Assembly: GCF_002953215.1 (NCBI RefSeq)
Contig: NZ_CP026378.1
Span: forward strand, 4,198,540 to 4,262,539
DNA length: 64,000 nucleotides
From: Mixta calida
GTDB lineage: Bacteria; Pseudomonadota; Gammaproteobacteria; Enterobacterales; Enterobacteriaceae
Direction of reading: 5' to 3'
The translations under genes and the position numbers were made by a program. The notes under the pieces were generated by a model. That model made no database searches. It had not been told where the DNA came from and saw only the letters and a list, made by a program, of their open reading frames with translations. The number at the start of each line of letters is the position of its first letter. Position 1 is the first letter of the stretch. Positions 1 through 10,063 of this stretch are shown here, piece by piece.

Positions 1-307
1 GCCCTACCGTCGGGATCAGACCAATATGCAGCGGGCCGGACATCGCCTCGCCCTGCTGGCTGGCCATCTCCTTCAGCACCTTCACTTCGCGCAATACGGT
101 GCGCGCCTGATCGACCAGCAACAGACCGGCCTGCGTGAACAGCACTTTGCGGCTGGTGCGTTCCAGCAGCATAACGCCCAGTTCATCTTCAAGTTTACGG
201 ATCTGTCCGCTCAGCGTGGGCTGGCTGACATGACAGGCATCGGCGGCACGCCGAAAATGACGATGTTCAGCGAGGGAAACCAGGTATTCAAGATCACGAA
301 TATTCAT
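1..307 (-). CDS. oxyR: OxyR, H2O2-sensing LysR-type regulator (N-terminal part, cut by window edge)
   Basis: The minus strand encodes the first 102 residues of OxyR, beginning MNIRDLEYLVSLAEHRHF and continuing through the winged helix-turn-helix (RRAADACHVSQPTLSGQIRK, about residues 19-38) into the linker. The redox-active cysteines and effector domain lie beyond position 1. The ATG is at 305-307 and follows a strong GGAGG Shine-Dalgarno. OxyR is a cytoplasmic tetrameric regulator that activates peroxide-defence genes when its cysteine is oxidised, and family members repress their own gene. Here it is divergent from a peroxiredoxin-glutaredoxin gene, with an OxyR-like site between them. The identification is firm because the visible part is nearly identical to E. 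coli OxyR. Confidence 0.95.
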   Translation of the reverse strand, partial: MNIRDLEYLVSLAEHRHFRRAADACHVSQPTLSGQIRKLEDELGVMLLERTSRKVLFTQAGLLLVDQARTVLREVKVLKEMASQQGEAMSGPLHIGLIPTVG

Positions 308-325
308 TTTATCCTCCGAGCCACG

Positions 326-362
326 ATAGCCCGTGGCAATGAATAGAATAGCAATGAACGAT
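326..362. promoter_or_regulatory. Candidate OxyR binding site in the oxyR/prx-grx intergenic region
   Basis: The OxyR consensus has half-motifs ATAG, CTAT, ATAG, CTAT at offsets 0, 11, 22 and 33. Here ATAG is at 326, CAAT at 337, ATAG at 348 and CGAT at 359, so all four are in register: two match 4/4 and two match 3/4. The site is in the 140-bp gap between two divergent genes, fitting oxyR autorepression and peroxide activation of the hybrid peroxiredoxin. This is sequence matching only. Confidence 0.6.
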
Positions 363-447
363 TAGCCCTATCAAGCCTGGATGAGAATAATGCACACCAG
401 AAGTTAAAGAAATCAAACGCAACGTTAATAAAGAGGTATTGATTCTT

Positions 448-1182
448 ATGTTTGCAAGTCAGGAAGGTAAAAGCGTCCCACAGGTCACTTTCCATACACG
501 TCAGGGCGACAGCTGGGTCGATGTTACAACTGACGAGCTGTTTAAGGGCAAAACCGTTATCGTATTTTCGCTGCCGGGCGCGTTCACCCCGACCTGTTCT
601 TCCAGCCATCTGCCGCGCTATAACGAACTGGCGGGCGTCTTCGCTCAGCACGGCGTCGACAGTATCCTGTGCGTTTCCGTTAATGACACCTTCGTGATGA
701 ACGCATGGAAAGCCGATCAGCATGCGGACAACATCACCTTTATTCCAGACGGCAACGGTGATTTCACCCGCGGGATGGAGATGCTGGTTGAGAAAGCCGA
801 CTTAGGTTTTGGTCCGCGCTCATGGCGCTACTCTATGCTGGTGCGCGACGGCGTGGTGGCGAAAATGTTTGTTGAGCCGAACAAACCGGGCGACCCGTTT
901 GAAGTCTCCGACGCTGACACCATGCTGCGTTACCTGGCGCCGGAATTTAAAGTGCAGGAATCCGTTTCTCTGTTTACCAAGCCGGGCTGCCCGTTCTGCA
1001 CCAAAGCAAAACAGATGCTGCTCGATCGCGGCATTCAGTATGAAGAAATCGTACTGGGACAAGACGCCACTACTGTCAGCCTGCGCGCCATGACCGGCCG
1101 CGCGACCGTACCGCAGGTCTTTATCGGCGGACGTCATATCGGCGGCAGTGACGATCTGGAAAAATTCTTCCAGGTTGCTTAA
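448..1182 (+). CDS. Hybrid peroxiredoxin-glutaredoxin (Prx5-Grx fusion)
   Basis: This is a 244-residue two-domain thiol peroxidase. Residues 1-165 are a Prx5-type peroxiredoxin with the peroxidatic motif PGAFTPTC (Cys50). Residues 170-244 are a glutaredoxin with CPFC (Cys181, Cys184), a cis-proline TVPQ (220-223) and the GG of the glutathione site. Characterised hybrids of this kind (Haemophilus, Chromatium) reduce H2O2 and alkyl peroxides using glutathione through the fused Grx. The ATG at 448 is preferred: an upstream in-frame TTG at 439 lies only two bases after the AGAGG ribosome site at 432-436. It is divergent from oxyR, so peroxide induction is likely. E. coli K-12 lacks this fusion. 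Confidence 0.93.
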   Translation: MFASQEGKSVPQVTFHTRQGDSWVDVTTDELFKGKTVIVFSLPGAFTPTCSSSHLPRYNELAGVFAQHGVDSILCVSVNDTFVMNAWKADQHADNITFIPDGNGDFTRGMEMLVEKADLGFGPRSWRYSMLVRDGVVAKMFVEPNKPGDPFEVSDADTMLRYLAPEFKVQESVSLFTKPGCPFCTKAKQMLLDRGIQYEEIVLGQDATTVSLRAMTGRATVPQVFIGGRHIGGSDDLEKFFQVA

Positions 1183-1259
1183 GAATCCGGGAACCGGCTC
1201 CGTTACCCAGGCCGGTTTTCAGATGTGCCTATAAAAAGAAATATCTGAAGTCAGAGGTT

Positions 1260-1287
1260 GGCGGGCAAGAATGCCCGCCTTTTTTTA
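1260..1287 (+). terminator. Rho-independent terminator after prx-grx
   Basis: A perfect 8-bp stem, GGCGGGCA / TGCCCGCC with loop AGAA, is followed by eight T. It lies 77 bp after the prx-grx stop and before the convergent argH end. There is no T-run on the minus strand, so it serves the plus strand only. Confidence 0.9.
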
Positions 1288-1306
1288 TCCGCTTTTCACG
1301 CAAGGC

Positions 1307-2686
1307 TTAGCGTTGCTGTAGACGCTTTTTCGCCTCAGCTATCGCTGCCGTGACCTGCTGCGGCGCGACGCCGCCTTTGGCGTTACGTTTATCCAGGCAG
1401 GATTGCAGCGACAATACCGGATAGACATCCTGTCCGATAATCGGACTGAACTGTTGCAACTGCGTCAACGTTAACGCTTCCAGCGCCACGCCCTGATCGA
1501 TGGCGGCGACAACCGCTTCGCCGACGATATGGTGCGCCTCGCGGAAGGGAACGCCTTTCGCCACCAGATAATCCGCCAGCTCCGTGGCGTTGGCGTAACC
1601 CTGCTCTGCTGCTTCCTGGCAGCGCGAACGCTTCACCTGAATGCCGTCCAGTACCAGCGCCGACATATGCAGGCAATCAAGCCAGGTGTCGAGCGCATCG
1701 AACAGCCCTTCTTTGTCTTCCTGCATATCTTTATTGTAGGCCAGCGGCAGCCCTTTCAGCGTCATCATCATGCCGGTCAGCGCGCCCTGCACCCGACCGC
1801 ATTTGCCGCGAATCAGCTCCAGCGCGTCCGGGTTTTTCTTCTGCGGCATTAACGACGAGCCGGAAGTCACGCGATCGGAGAGCTCAACGAAGTTCGCTTC
1901 GCCGGTATTAAAGAAAATCAGATCTTCTGCAAAGCGGGAAAGGTGCACCATGCCGATAGCCGCATCGGAAAGCAGCTCCAGCGCATGATCGCGATCGGAA
2001 ACGCTGTCCAGGCTGTTGCGTGTGGCGGAGGCGAAGCCCAGCCAGCCGGCCAGCTGCTCACGGTCGATCTCATAGGCGGTGCCGGCCAACGCGCCGCAGC
2101 CCAGCGGGCTGACGTCCAGGCGCTTCAGCGTATCTTCTAAACGGCTCTCATCGCGCGCCAGCATCTCGACATAAGCCAGACACCAGTGGGCGAACGTTAC
2201 CGGCTGGGCGCGTTGCAGGTGCGTATAGCCCGGCATCACCGCGTCCTGATTCGCTTCCGCCGTCGCCACCAGCGCCTGTTGCAGCTCGCGCACCGCGCTC
2301 AACAGCAGCAGCACCTGCTCTTTGCACCACAATTTTAAATCGGTGGCGACCTGATCGTTACGGCTGCGCCCGGTATGCAGTTTCTTGCCCAGCGCGCCGA
2401 CTTTATCGATCAGGCGCCCTTCCACCCAGCTATGAATATCTTCCGCATCGCTTGCCAGAATCTGCTGCGGATTCGCGCGCACTTCCTCCAGCAGCACGTT
2501 CAGCGCGGCTTCCAGCTGCAGCTGCTCATCCTGCGTCAGCACGTTTACGGTAACCAGCGCTTTCGACCAGGCGACGGAGCCGATAATATCCTGCTCCGCC
2601 AGGCGATAATCAAAGCGCAGCGAGTCGTTAAACTGTTTAAACCGTCCATCGGCCGCCTGTGTAAACCGTCCACCCCATAGTGCCAT
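1307..2686 (-). CDS. argH: Argininosuccinate lyase
   Basis: ArgH cleaves argininosuccinate to arginine and fumarate, the last step of arginine synthesis, as a cytoplasmic homotetramer of the fumarase/aspartase superfamily. The 459-residue protein begins [19 protein letters not shown], carries the catalytic-histidine segment [12 protein letters not shown] (151-162) and the superfamily signature [11 protein letters not shown] (276-286). The ATG at 2686 sits 8 nt after CAGGAG; an in-frame TTG two codons upstream is too close to that site. It is the last gene of the minus-strand argCBGH cluster, separated from argG by an intercistronic hairpin. It is close to E. coli ArgH (457 residues) throughout. 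Confidence 0.97.
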   Translation of the reverse strand: MALWGGRFTQAADGRFKQFNDSLRFDYRLAEQDIIGSVAWSKALVTVNVLTQDEQLQLEAALNVLLEEVRANPQQILASDAEDIHSWVEGRLIDKVGALGKKLHTGRSRNDQVATDLKLWCKEQVLLLLSAVRELQQALVATAEANQDAVMPGYTHLQRAQPVTFAHWCLAYVEMLARDESRLEDTLKRLDVSPLGCGALAGTAYEIDREQLAGWLGFASATRNSLDSVSDRDHALELLSDAAIGMVHLSRFAEDLIFFNTGEANFVELSDRVTSGSSLMPQKKNPDALELIRGKCGRVQGALTGMMMTLKGLPLAYNKDMQEDKEGLFDALDTWLDCLHMSALVLDGIQVKRSRCQEAAEQGYANATELADYLVAKGVPFREAHHIVGEAVVAAIDQGVALEALTLTQLQQFSPIIGQDVYPVLSLQSCLDKRNAKGGVAPQQVTAAIAEAKKRLQQR

Positions 2687-2737
2687 CTTCAATGCTCCTG
2701 AAATCTGTTGCGCGCAAGGCTCTGTCTGCTTGATTCA

Positions 2738-2760
2738 GGGCGGCGAAACAAACGCCGCCC
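2738..2760 (-). other. Intercistronic hairpin between argG and argH
   Basis: A perfect 8-bp stem, GGGCGGCG / CGCCGCCC with a 7-nt loop, lies in the 81-bp argG-argH spacer. No U-run follows in the direction of transcription, so it is more likely an mRNA-stability or processing element than a terminator. It could set argG and argH mRNA levels differently. Confidence 0.5.
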
Positions 2761-2767
2761 CTGTGCG

Positions 2768-3979
2768 TTACTTCTTCTCGTTCAATGCGCGAATGCGTGA
2801 AGAGAGCGAGAACAGACGGATAAAGCCGCCCGCATGGCTGTGGTCGTACACTTCATCTTCGCCGAAGGTGGCGAATTCTTCGGAATAGAGGCTGTTGGCG
2901 GATTTTTTCTGAATCGCCGTGACCTGGCCTTTATAAAGTTGCAGCACCACTTCGCCGTTGACCTCAGCGGCCAGCGATTCTGCGGCGGCCTGCAGCGATT
3001 TGCGCAGCGGCGCGAACCAGCGGCCGTCATAAACCACATAGGACATCTCCAGGCCCAGTTGTTCGCGCCATTTGAAGCTGTCGCGATCCAGCACCAGCTG
3101 CTCTATCGCGCGCAGCGCGTTGACCATAATGGTGCCGCCAGGCGTTTCATAGCAGCCGCGCGATTTGATGCCTACCAGACGGTTTTCAACAATATCGATA
3201 CGGCCCACGCCGTGCTTTGCGCCCAACGCGTTCAGTTTTTCCAGGCACTGGAACGGACTTAAGCGTTCGCCGTTTACCGCCACCACACAGCCTTTCTCTA
3301 CCGTTACGGTAACCTGCTCCGGCTGATCCGGCGCTTCCAGCGGATCGACGGTCCAGACCCAGCAATCTTTATTCGGCGCGTTCCATGGGCTTTCCAGCAC
3401 GCCGCCTTCCGTTGAGATATGCCACGCATTCTCGTCGCGGCTGTAGATTTTTTCCAGCGACGCGGTAGTCGGGATATTGCGCTCTTTCAGGTAGTCGAGC
3501 AGCGCTTCACGCGAGCGCAGGTTCCATTCACGCCACGGCGCCACCACTTTCAGGTGCGGCGCCAGCGCGGTATAGGTCGTTTCGAAACGCACCTGATCGT
3601 TGCCTTTGCCGGTGGCGCCGTGGCACAAGGCGTCAGCGCCGACCTTCAGCGCCAGCTCAACCTGGGCTTTGGCAATAATCGGACGCGCCATGGAAGTGCC
3701 CAGCAGATAAGTGCCCTCATACAGCGCGCCAGTTTGCAGCACCGGATAGACGTAGTCGCGGATAAATTCTTCACGCAGGTCGGCAATATGGCACTCAGAT
3801 GCGCCGGATTGCAGCGCCTTCTTCTCCACGCCGACCAAATCTTCGCGATCCTGGCCGATATCGGCGACAAAGGCGACCACTTCACAGCCGTAGTTCTCTT
3901 TCAGCCATGGAATAATGGCTGAAGTGTCCAGACCGCCGGAATAAGCCAGAACGATTTTTTTGATGCCTTGGTTTTGCAT
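2768..3979 (-). CDS. argG: Argininosuccinate synthase (short, ~400-residue type)
   Basis: ArgG joins citrulline and aspartate with ATP to make argininosuccinate. The 403-residue protein begins [20 protein letters not shown], with the PP-loop ATP motif AYSGGLDTS at 12-20, and retains conserved stretches such as [15 protein letters not shown] and [13 protein letters not shown]. This is the widespread ~400-residue type, not the ~447-residue enzyme of E. coli K-12, whose argG lies outside its arg cluster. Here argG is between argB and argH. The ATG at 3979 is 25 bp downstream of the argB stop, so co-transcription is likely, under ArgR control from the argC promoter. Confidence 0.96.
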   Translation of the reverse strand: MQNQGIKKIVLAYSGGLDTSAIIPWLKENYGCEVVAFVADIGQDREDLVGVEKKALQSGASECHIADLREEFIRDYVYPVLQTGALYEGTYLLGTSMARPIIAKAQVELALKVGADALCHGATGKGNDQVRFETTYTALAPHLKVVAPWREWNLRSREALLDYLKERNIPTTASLEKIYSRDENAWHISTEGGVLESPWNAPNKDCWVWTVDPLEAPDQPEQVTVTVEKGCVVAVNGERLSPFQCLEKLNALGAKHGVGRIDIVENRLVGIKSRGCYETPGGTIMVNALRAIEQLVLDRDSFKWREQLGLEMSYVVYDGRWFAPLRKSLQAAAESLAAEVNGEVVLQLYKGQVTAIQKKSANSLYSEEFATFGEDEVYDHSHAGGFIRLFSLSSRIRALNEKK

Positions 3980-4004
3980 TTCTTAATCCTTGAATGTGGT
4001 GGTG

Positions 4005-4781
4005 TTATGCGTGGATCCGGGTGCCAATCGACACGCCATTAAACAGAGAAGGAAGCTGCTCGGCATGGCGCCAGCTGGCGATATCTACCGGGCGGCCCAG
4101 CGTGCGCGCCGCGTCCAGCGCCGCATGCACTTTAACGATCATGCCGTCGGTAATGATGCCCTGGGCGATCAGCTGCTCCGCTTTCGCCGCGGTCATTTCC
4201 TCAATCCGCTGGCCTTTGCCGTCAAGAATGCCGCTGACGTCGGAGAGTAAAACCAGATCCGCGCCCAGCGTCGCCGCCAATGCTGTCGCCGCCTGGTCTG
4301 CGTTGACGTTCATTAGATCGCCCTGTTCAGTAATGCCGATTGAACTGACGACCGGCATATAGCCCGCCTGCAGCAGCGTATTCAGCAGCGCTGGCGAACC
4401 TGGCAGCGCATTGCCGACATGGCCCAGCTCCTCGTCAAACTGCGCGACATTGACCATACCGCCGTCGCCCAGGCAGAGACCGACCGCCTGGATATGATGT
4501 TTCTTCGCCCAGGCCATCAGCGTCTTGTTCGCCGTGCCCGCCAGCGCGCCGGTGATAATGTCGATCTGATCCGCAGGCGTCACGCGCAGGCCGTTCTTTT
4601 TCTTTACGGGCAGCGCCAGCTTTTTCATCAGCTCATCCACCAGGCAGCCGCCGCCGTGAACGATCACCAGCGGGCGCTGATGCGCTTCCCGGTAGGTCAC
4701 CAGCGCATTAAACAGACGCGCCAGCGCTTCTTCGCTATCCAACAGCACGCCGCCCAGTTTGATAATCAATGGAGTGGTCAT
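4005..4781 (-). CDS. argB: Acetylglutamate kinase
   Basis: ArgB phosphorylates N-acetyl-L-glutamate with ATP, the second step of the acetylated ornithine pathway. The 258-residue protein has the amino-acid-kinase glycine motifs KLGGVLLDS near the N-terminus and VIVHGGG about 35 residues later, then a conserved [18 protein letters not shown] region. The start chosen is the ATG at 4781 ([11 protein letters not shown]), which gives exactly the E. coli length; an ATG three codons upstream at 4790 is possible. It starts 13 bp after the argC stop, consistent with translational coupling. Its short C-terminus and absence of an extended N-terminus are usual for the enterobacterial form. Confidence 0.96.
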   Translation of the reverse strand: MTTPLIIKLGGVLLDSEEALARLFNALVTYREAHQRPLVIVHGGGCLVDELMKKLALPVKKKNGLRVTPADQIDIITGALAGTANKTLMAWAKKHHIQAVGLCLGDGGMVNVAQFDEELGHVGNALPGSPALLNTLLQAGYMPVVSSIGITEQGDLMNVNADQAATALAATLGADLVLLSDVSGILDGKGQRIEEMTAAKAEQLIAQGIITDGMIVKVHAALDAARTLGRPVDIASWRHAEQLPSLFNGVSIGTRIHA

Positions 4782-4794
4782 AATCTTCATCCGC

Positions 4795-5799
4795 TTAAAT
4801 AAGTGACTGGGTTTCCGGGAAACCGAAACGAATATTGAGACACTGCACCGCCTGCGACGCTGCGCCTTTCAACAGGTTATCTTCCGCTGCGACCACGATC
4901 AGATGTTCATCCTGCAGCGCGAAGCCGATATCGCAGAACGGCAGCCCTACCACCGATTTCAGCGCCGGCACGCCCTGTTCATAGACGCGCACCAGCGGCT
5001 TATCCTGATAGGCGTTGTGAAACGCCTCCGCGATATCTTCCCGGCTGACGCCCGGCTGTAAACGGCAGGTAATGGTGGCGAGGATGCCGCGCGGGAAATT
5101 GCCGAGATGCGGGGTAAAGACCACCGGCACGCCGAGATGCGTCTCGATTTCCGGCCGATGACGATGGGTAAACAGGCCGTACGGCTGCAGGCTGACTTCG
5201 CAAAAGCTATTGTTCATTGTCGCCTTGCGCCCGGCGCCGCTCACGCCGCTGGTGGCGTTAATCACCGGCCACTGCGCCTCATTCAGCAGTCCCGCTTCGA
5301 TCAGCGGCTTCAGCGCCAGCTGCGCGGCGGTGGGATAGCAACCGGGCACGGCGATCAGCTGCGCCTCTTTGATAGCGTCGTGCTGCCATTCCGCCAGGCC
5401 GTAAACCGCCTTTTCCAGCCATTCCGCATGCTGATGGCTGAAACCGTAGCAGCGTGAATAAAATTCAGGGTCGTTAACACGGAACGCGCCTGAAAGATCG
5501 AACACCACGCAGCCCGCCGCCAGAAACTGCGGCGCCAGGTCATGGCTGACTTCATGCGCAGTGGCGAGAAACACCACGTCCACTTTATCGGCATAAACAG
5601 CGACGTCGCTTAACGGCTCCAGCGGCAGATCGACCATGCCCTTCAGCTGCGGATGCAGGTCGGAAAGACGTTTTCCGGCATCCGGGCTTTGCGCTGAAAC
5701 CGCTAAAGCGGTTATGTTCATATGCGGATGGCGATTCAGAAAGGTCGCCAGTTCAACCCCAGCGTAGCCGCTGGCACCAACAATCAGCGTATTCAACAT
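4795..5799 (-). CDS. argC: N-acetyl-gamma-glutamyl-phosphate reductase
   Basis: ArgC reduces N-acetylglutamyl phosphate to the semialdehyde with NADPH, the third step of ornithine synthesis. The 334-residue protein starts [14 protein letters not shown] (Rossmann NADP motif) and has the catalytic cysteine at Cys154 in [10 protein letters not shown]. The reading frame is open 37 codons further upstream, but the homologous start and E. coli length place the ATG at 5799. It is the first gene of argCBGH. The promoter region at 5800-5977 is shared divergently with argE and carries two ARG boxes. Confidence 0.96.
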   Translation of the reverse strand: MLNTLIVGASGYAGVELATFLNRHPHMNITALAVSAQSPDAGKRLSDLHPQLKGMVDLPLEPLSDVAVYADKVDVVFLATAHEVSHDLAPQFLAAGCVVFDLSGAFRVNDPEFYSRCYGFSHQHAEWLEKAVYGLAEWQHDAIKEAQLIAVPGCYPTAAQLALKPLIEAGLLNEAQWPVINATSGVSGAGRKATMNNSFCEVSLQPYGLFTHRHRPEIETHLGVPVVFTPHLGNFPRGILATITCRLQPGVSREDIAEAFHNAYQDKPLVRVYEQGVPALKSVVGLPFCDIGFALQDEHLIVVAAEDNLLKGAASQAVQCLNIRFGFPETQSLI

Positions 5800-5913
5800 C
5801 AGGCCGTCTACCTTATTACAGTCGTTCAGATCCGGTGTGCAGCCCTGTCGCCGCGCGCCCATGAAGTCTAACGTTAAATAGCGGGTTAATTTATTTCCCA
5901 TCCCGCGCACGTT

Positions 5914-5952
5914 ATTGTATTTTTATTCACTATTAATGCATGAATATTGATA
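5914..5952. promoter_or_regulatory. Tandem ARG boxes (ArgR operator) between argC and argE
   Basis: Two 18-bp ARG-box-like palindromes lie at 5914-5931 (ATTGTATTTTTATTCACT) and 5935-5952 (AATGCATGAATATTGATA), separated by 3 bp, the usual spacing for an ArgR hexamer. The first matches consensus TGAATWWWWATTCA at all but one position; the second is weaker. The pair sits between divergent argCBGH and argE, as in E. coli, where ArgR with arginine represses both. Confidence 0.85.
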
Positions 5953-5977
5953 CATCCTAACTCAAGGACCGTCAACA

Positions 5978-7126
5978 GTGAAGACAAAATTACCGCCTTT
6001 TATCGAACTCTATCGCCAGCTGATCGCCACGCCGTCCATCAGCGCCACCGACAGCGCGCTCGATCAGAGCAATGAGAATTTAATCACCCTGCTGGCCGGC
6101 TGGTTCCGCGATCTCGGCTTCAGCGTGGAAGTGCAGCCGGTGCCAGGCACACGTCATAAATTCAACATGCTGGCCAAAAGCGGCGAAGGCGCAGGCGGTC
6201 TGCTGCTGGCGGGACATACCGACACGGTTCCCTTTGATGATGGCCGCTGGACGCGCGATCCCTTTACGCTCGCCGAACATGACAACAAACTCTACGGCTT
6301 AGGCACGGCGGATATGAAAGGCTTTTTCGCCTTTATCCTTGATACGCTGCGCGACACCGATATTACGAAGCTGAAGAAGCCCCTCTATATTCTTGCCACG
6401 GCGGATGAAGAAACGACAATGGCAGGCGCCAAATATTTCGCTGAATCCGCCACGCTGCGACCGGATTGCGCGATTATCGGCGAGCCGACTTCGCTGAAGC
6501 CGGTGCGGGCGCATAAAGGACATTTGTCTAACGCCATTCGCGTGCAGGGGCAGTCGGGGCACTCCAGCGATCCCGCGCGCGGCGTGAACGCGATCGAGCT
6601 GATGCACGAGGCGATCGGCCACCTGATGCAGCTGCGCAATACGCTGAAAGAGCGCTATCATCATGACGGCTTCGCCATTCCTTATCCCACGATGAACTTC
6701 GGCCATATCCACGGCGGCGATGCGGCGAACCGTATCTGCGCCTGCTGCGAACTGCATATGGATATTCGTCCGCTGCCGGGACTGACGCTGAGTGATTTAG
6801 ACGCCTTACTGAATGAGGCGCTGGAGCCGGTCAGCGCGCGCTGGCCAGGCCGCCTGACCGTCGCGGAACTGCATCCGCCGATTCCGGGATACGAATGCCC
6901 GCACGATCATCAGCTGGTGCAGGTAGTGGAAAAACTGCTCGGCACGCCGACGGAGGTAGTGAACTACTGCACCGAAGCGCCGTTTATTCAGCAGCTCTGT
7001 CCAACGCTGGTATTGGGCCCAGGCTCGATTAACCAGGCGCATCAGCCGGATGAGTTTATCGATACGGCATTCATTAAGCCGACTCGCTTGCTGATTGGAC
7101 AACTGGTTAACCATTTCTGTTACTGA
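5978..7126 (+). CDS. argE: Acetylornithine deacetylase
   Basis: ArgE hydrolyses N-acetylornithine to ornithine and acetate. It is a cytoplasmic M20/DapE-family metalloenzyme. The 382-residue protein has the M20 motif [11 protein letters not shown] (His80, Asp82), the bridging aspartate in GTADMKG (Asp112), and the catalytic/metal glutamates in ATADEET (Glu144, Glu145). The start is a GTG at 5978, nine bases after AAGGA; it gives the family N-terminus [16 protein letters not shown]. It is transcribed divergently from argCBGH across the ARG boxes. Confidence 0.97.
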   Translation: MKTKLPPFIELYRQLIATPSISATDSALDQSNENLITLLAGWFRDLGFSVEVQPVPGTRHKFNMLAKSGEGAGGLLLAGHTDTVPFDDGRWTRDPFTLAEHDNKLYGLGTADMKGFFAFILDTLRDTDITKLKKPLYILATADEETTMAGAKYFAESATLRPDCAIIGEPTSLKPVRAHKGHLSNAIRVQGQSGHSSDPARGVNAIELMHEAIGHLMQLRNTLKERYHHDGFAIPYPTMNFGHIHGGDAANRICACCELHMDIRPLPGLTLSDLDALLNEALEPVSARWPGRLTVAELHPPIPGYECPHDHQLVQVVEKLLGTPTEVVNYCTEAPFIQQLCPTLVLGPGSINQAHQPDEFIDTAFIKPTRLLIGQLVNHFCY

Positions 7127-7139
7127 TGTGCAGCATTTA

Positions 7140-7193
7140 GGGCAATTCACTGCTAAAGCGTTAAATTGCCCCAGCAAAGTTCCAACTTTGCTG
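7140..7193 (+). other. Two adjacent inverted repeats downstream of argE
   Basis: GGGCAATT (7140-7147) pairs with AATTGCCC (7164-7171). Immediately after, CAGCAAAGT (7172-7180) pairs perfectly with ACTTTGCTG (7185-7193) around a TCCA loop. Neither stem is followed by a T-run, so these are not classical terminators. They could be transcript-end structures or a ppc upstream element. The rest of the 7194-7369 leader shows no recognisable site. Confidence 0.4.
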
Positions 7194-7369
7194 ATAAGAA
7201 TAACTTATCCCACTTCAGTCTTGTTAAATTTCTTAAATTACTGCGACTTAACGACATTACGCGCCACGTTCTGCGCAATTGACGAATGGGCAGTTACATG
7301 GCTAGATAAAAGGCGGCGTTACGCCCGCAAGGGTAAAAATTAAAAGACAAGAAGGGTGTCAGGGGTCAT

Positions 7370-10020
7370 ATGAACGAACAATATTCCGCAATGCGAAGTA
7401 ATGTCAGTATGCTCGGCAAACTGCTCGGGATACGATTAAGGATGCGCTGGGAGAAAACATCCTTGATCGGGTGGAAACCATCCGCAAACTCTCTAAGTCA
7501 TCCCGCGCGGGAAACGATGCTCATCGCCAGGAGCTGCTTACCACGCTGCAAAATCTCTCTAATGATGAACTTCTGCCGGTCGCGCGCGCCTTTAGCCAGT
7601 TCCTCAATCTGACCAACGTCGCCGAACAGTACCAGACCATTTCGCCGCACGGCGAAGGCGCCAATCATCCTGAATTGATGAAAAAAGCGTTCGAGCGTCT
7701 TAAGCAGCAGCCCGATCTGAATGAATCCAATATCCGCGAAGCCATCGAATCCCTTTCGCTGGAACTGGTTCTGACCGCTCACCCCACCGAAATTACACGC
7801 CGCACCCTGATTCATAAACTGGTTGAGGTAAATACCTGCTTAAAGCAGCTCGACCATAACGATATTTCCGACTACGAGCGCAACCAAATCATGCGCCGTT
7901 TGCGTCAGCTGGTGGCTCAGGCCTGGCATACCGACGAAATCCGCAAGTATCGCCCCTCTCCCGTCGACGAAGCCAAATGGGGCTTTGCGGTGGTGGAAAA
8001 CAGCCTGTGGGATGGCGTGCCTGGTTTTTTGCGCGAACTGAACGAGCAGGTTGAAGAAAGCTTCGGCTATACGCTGCCGGTCGATTTCGTGCCGGTGCAG
8101 TTCACCTCCTGGATGGGCGGCGACCGTGACGGCAACCCGAACGTCACCGCCAGCATTACCCGTCACGTTCTGCAGCTGAGCCGCTGGAAAGCGACCGACC
8201 TTTTCCTGCGCGATATTGGCGTGCTGATTTCCGAGCTGTCGATGTCGGAATGTACCGATGAACTGCGCGAGCTGTGCGGCGATCCGCAGGCGCAGGAGCC
8301 TTACCGTGAAATTCTGAAACGTCTGCGCACGCAGCTGATGACTACGCAGTCTTATCTGGAGCGCCGGCTGAAAGGCGAACGTCTGCCGCGCCCGGAAGGG
8401 CTGCTGATCTCGAACGATCAGCTGTGGGAGCCGCTTTATGCCTGTTATCAGTCGTTACAGGCGTGCGGCATGGGCATTATCGCTAACGGGCAACTGCTTG
8501 ATACGCTGCGCCGGGTAAAATGTTTCGGCGTGCCGCTGGTGCGCATCGACCTGCGTCAGGAAAGCACCCGTCACACCGAAGCGATCGCCGAGATAACGCG
8601 CTATCTGGGGCTGGGCGATTATGAGAGCTGGTCCGAAGCGGACAAGCAGGCTTTCCTGATCCGCGAGCTGAACTCCAAACGGCCGCTGCTGCCGCGCCAG
8701 TGGGAACCCAGCGAGGAAACGCGCGAGGTGCTGGATACCTGTCGCGTCGCCGCTGAAGCGCCGCGCGGTTCTATCGCCGCCTATGTTATCTCAATGGCGA
8801 AAACGCCGTCTGACGTGCTGGCGGTTCACCTGCTGCTCAAAGAGGCGGGCATTCCGTTCGCGCTGCCGGTTGCGCCGCTGTTTGAAACCCTTGATGACCT
8901 GAATAACGCCAATGATGTGATGTCGCAGCTGCTCAACATCGACTGGTATCGCGGCTTTATCCAGGGCAAGCAGATGGTAATGATCGGCTATTCCGATTCG
9001 GCCAAAGACGCAGGCGTGATGGCGGCTTCCTGGGCGCAGTATCAGGCGCAGGACGCGTTAATCAAGACCTGCGAAAAGGCGGGCATTGCGCTGACCCTGT
9101 TCCACGGCCGCGGCGGCACTATCGGTCGCGGCGGCGCGCCTGCGCAGGCGGCGCTGCTTTCACAGCCGCCGGGCAGTCTGAAAGGCGGCCTGCGCGTTAC
9201 CGAGCAGGGAGAGATGATCCGCTTTAAATATGGTCTGCCGGAGGTGGCAATCGCCAGCCTGTCGCTCTATACCAGCGCCATTCTGGAAGCCAACCTGCTG
9301 CCGCCGCCGGAGCCGAAAAGCGAATGGCGCAGCATTATGGATCAGCTTTCCGACGTCTCCTGCGGCATTTACCGCGGCTACGTGCGTGAAAATCCTGATT
9401 TCGTTCCCTACTTCCGCTCCGCCACGCCGGAACAGGAGCTGGGTAAGCTGCCGTTGGGCTCGCGGCCAGCCAAGCGCCGGCCAAGCGGCGGCGTCGAATC
9501 GCTGCGCGCCATTCCCTGGATCTTCGCCTGGACGCAAAACCGTCTGATGCTGCCCGCCTGGCTGGGCGCCGGTGCGGCGCTGCAGCAGGCGATGGACGAA
9601 GGCCATCGGGATCAGCTGGAGGCGATGTGTCGCGACTGGCCCTTCTTCTCTACCCGCCTCGGCATGCTGGAGATGGTCTTTTCCAAAGCAGATTTATGGC
9701 TGGCTGAATATTATGACCAGCGTCTGGTCGACGTTTCACTGTGGCCGCTGGGCAAGCAGCTGCGCGATCGTCTGGAAGCGGACATTAAAGCGGTGCTGAC
9801 TATCGCCAATGATGCGCATCTGATGGCGGACGAGCCCTGGATTGCAGAATCTATCGCTCTGCGCAACGTCTATACCGACCCGCTTAACGTACTGCAGGCT
9901 GAGCTGCTACACCGCTCCCGCGCGCAGGAAGCACGTGGTGAAGAGGTGGATCCGCGCGTTGAACAGGCGCTGATGGTGACCATCGCCGGCGTCGCCGCCG
10001 GTATGCGCAACACCGGTTAA
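7370..10020 (+). CDS. ppc: Phosphoenolpyruvate carboxylase; reading frame broken at codon 20 (probable missing G)
   Basis: Ppc carboxylates phosphoenolpyruvate to oxaloacetate and refills the TCA cycle. From ATG 7370, [20 protein letters not shown] matches the E. coli start; the frame is then lost after GGG at 7427-7429 and resumes one frame over as [20 protein letters not shown]. Adding one G restores 883 codons, exactly the E. coli length. The remainder is intact, with the catalytic-histidine motif [10 protein letters not shown], the glycine loop [14 protein letters not shown] and the C-terminus [18 protein letters not shown]. An internal ATG at 7471 would give an 849-residue protein without the conserved N-terminus. 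A base-calling error in a G4 run is the simplest explanation. Confidence 0.95.
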
Positions 10021-10033
10021 TCATGGCCGAACG

Positions 10034-10063
10034 GTTCATGCCCTACGGGGCATGAACTTTTTT
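10034..10063 (+). terminator. Rho-independent terminator of ppc
   Basis: A strong stem, GTTCATGCCC / GGGGCATGAAC around a TAC loop, is followed by six T. It begins 13 bp after the ppc stop. The T-run abuts the stop codon of the convergent gene at 10062. Confidence 0.93.

Noticed and set aside
308-447. OxyS-like sRNA divergent from oxyR
   Set aside because: The gap is only 140 bp and leads straight into the prx-grx gene; no terminator or OxyS-like sequence.
7095-7343. 82-codon frame spanning the argE end and the ppc leader
   Set aside because: Starts inside argE, lacks a ribosome site and covers two inverted repeats.
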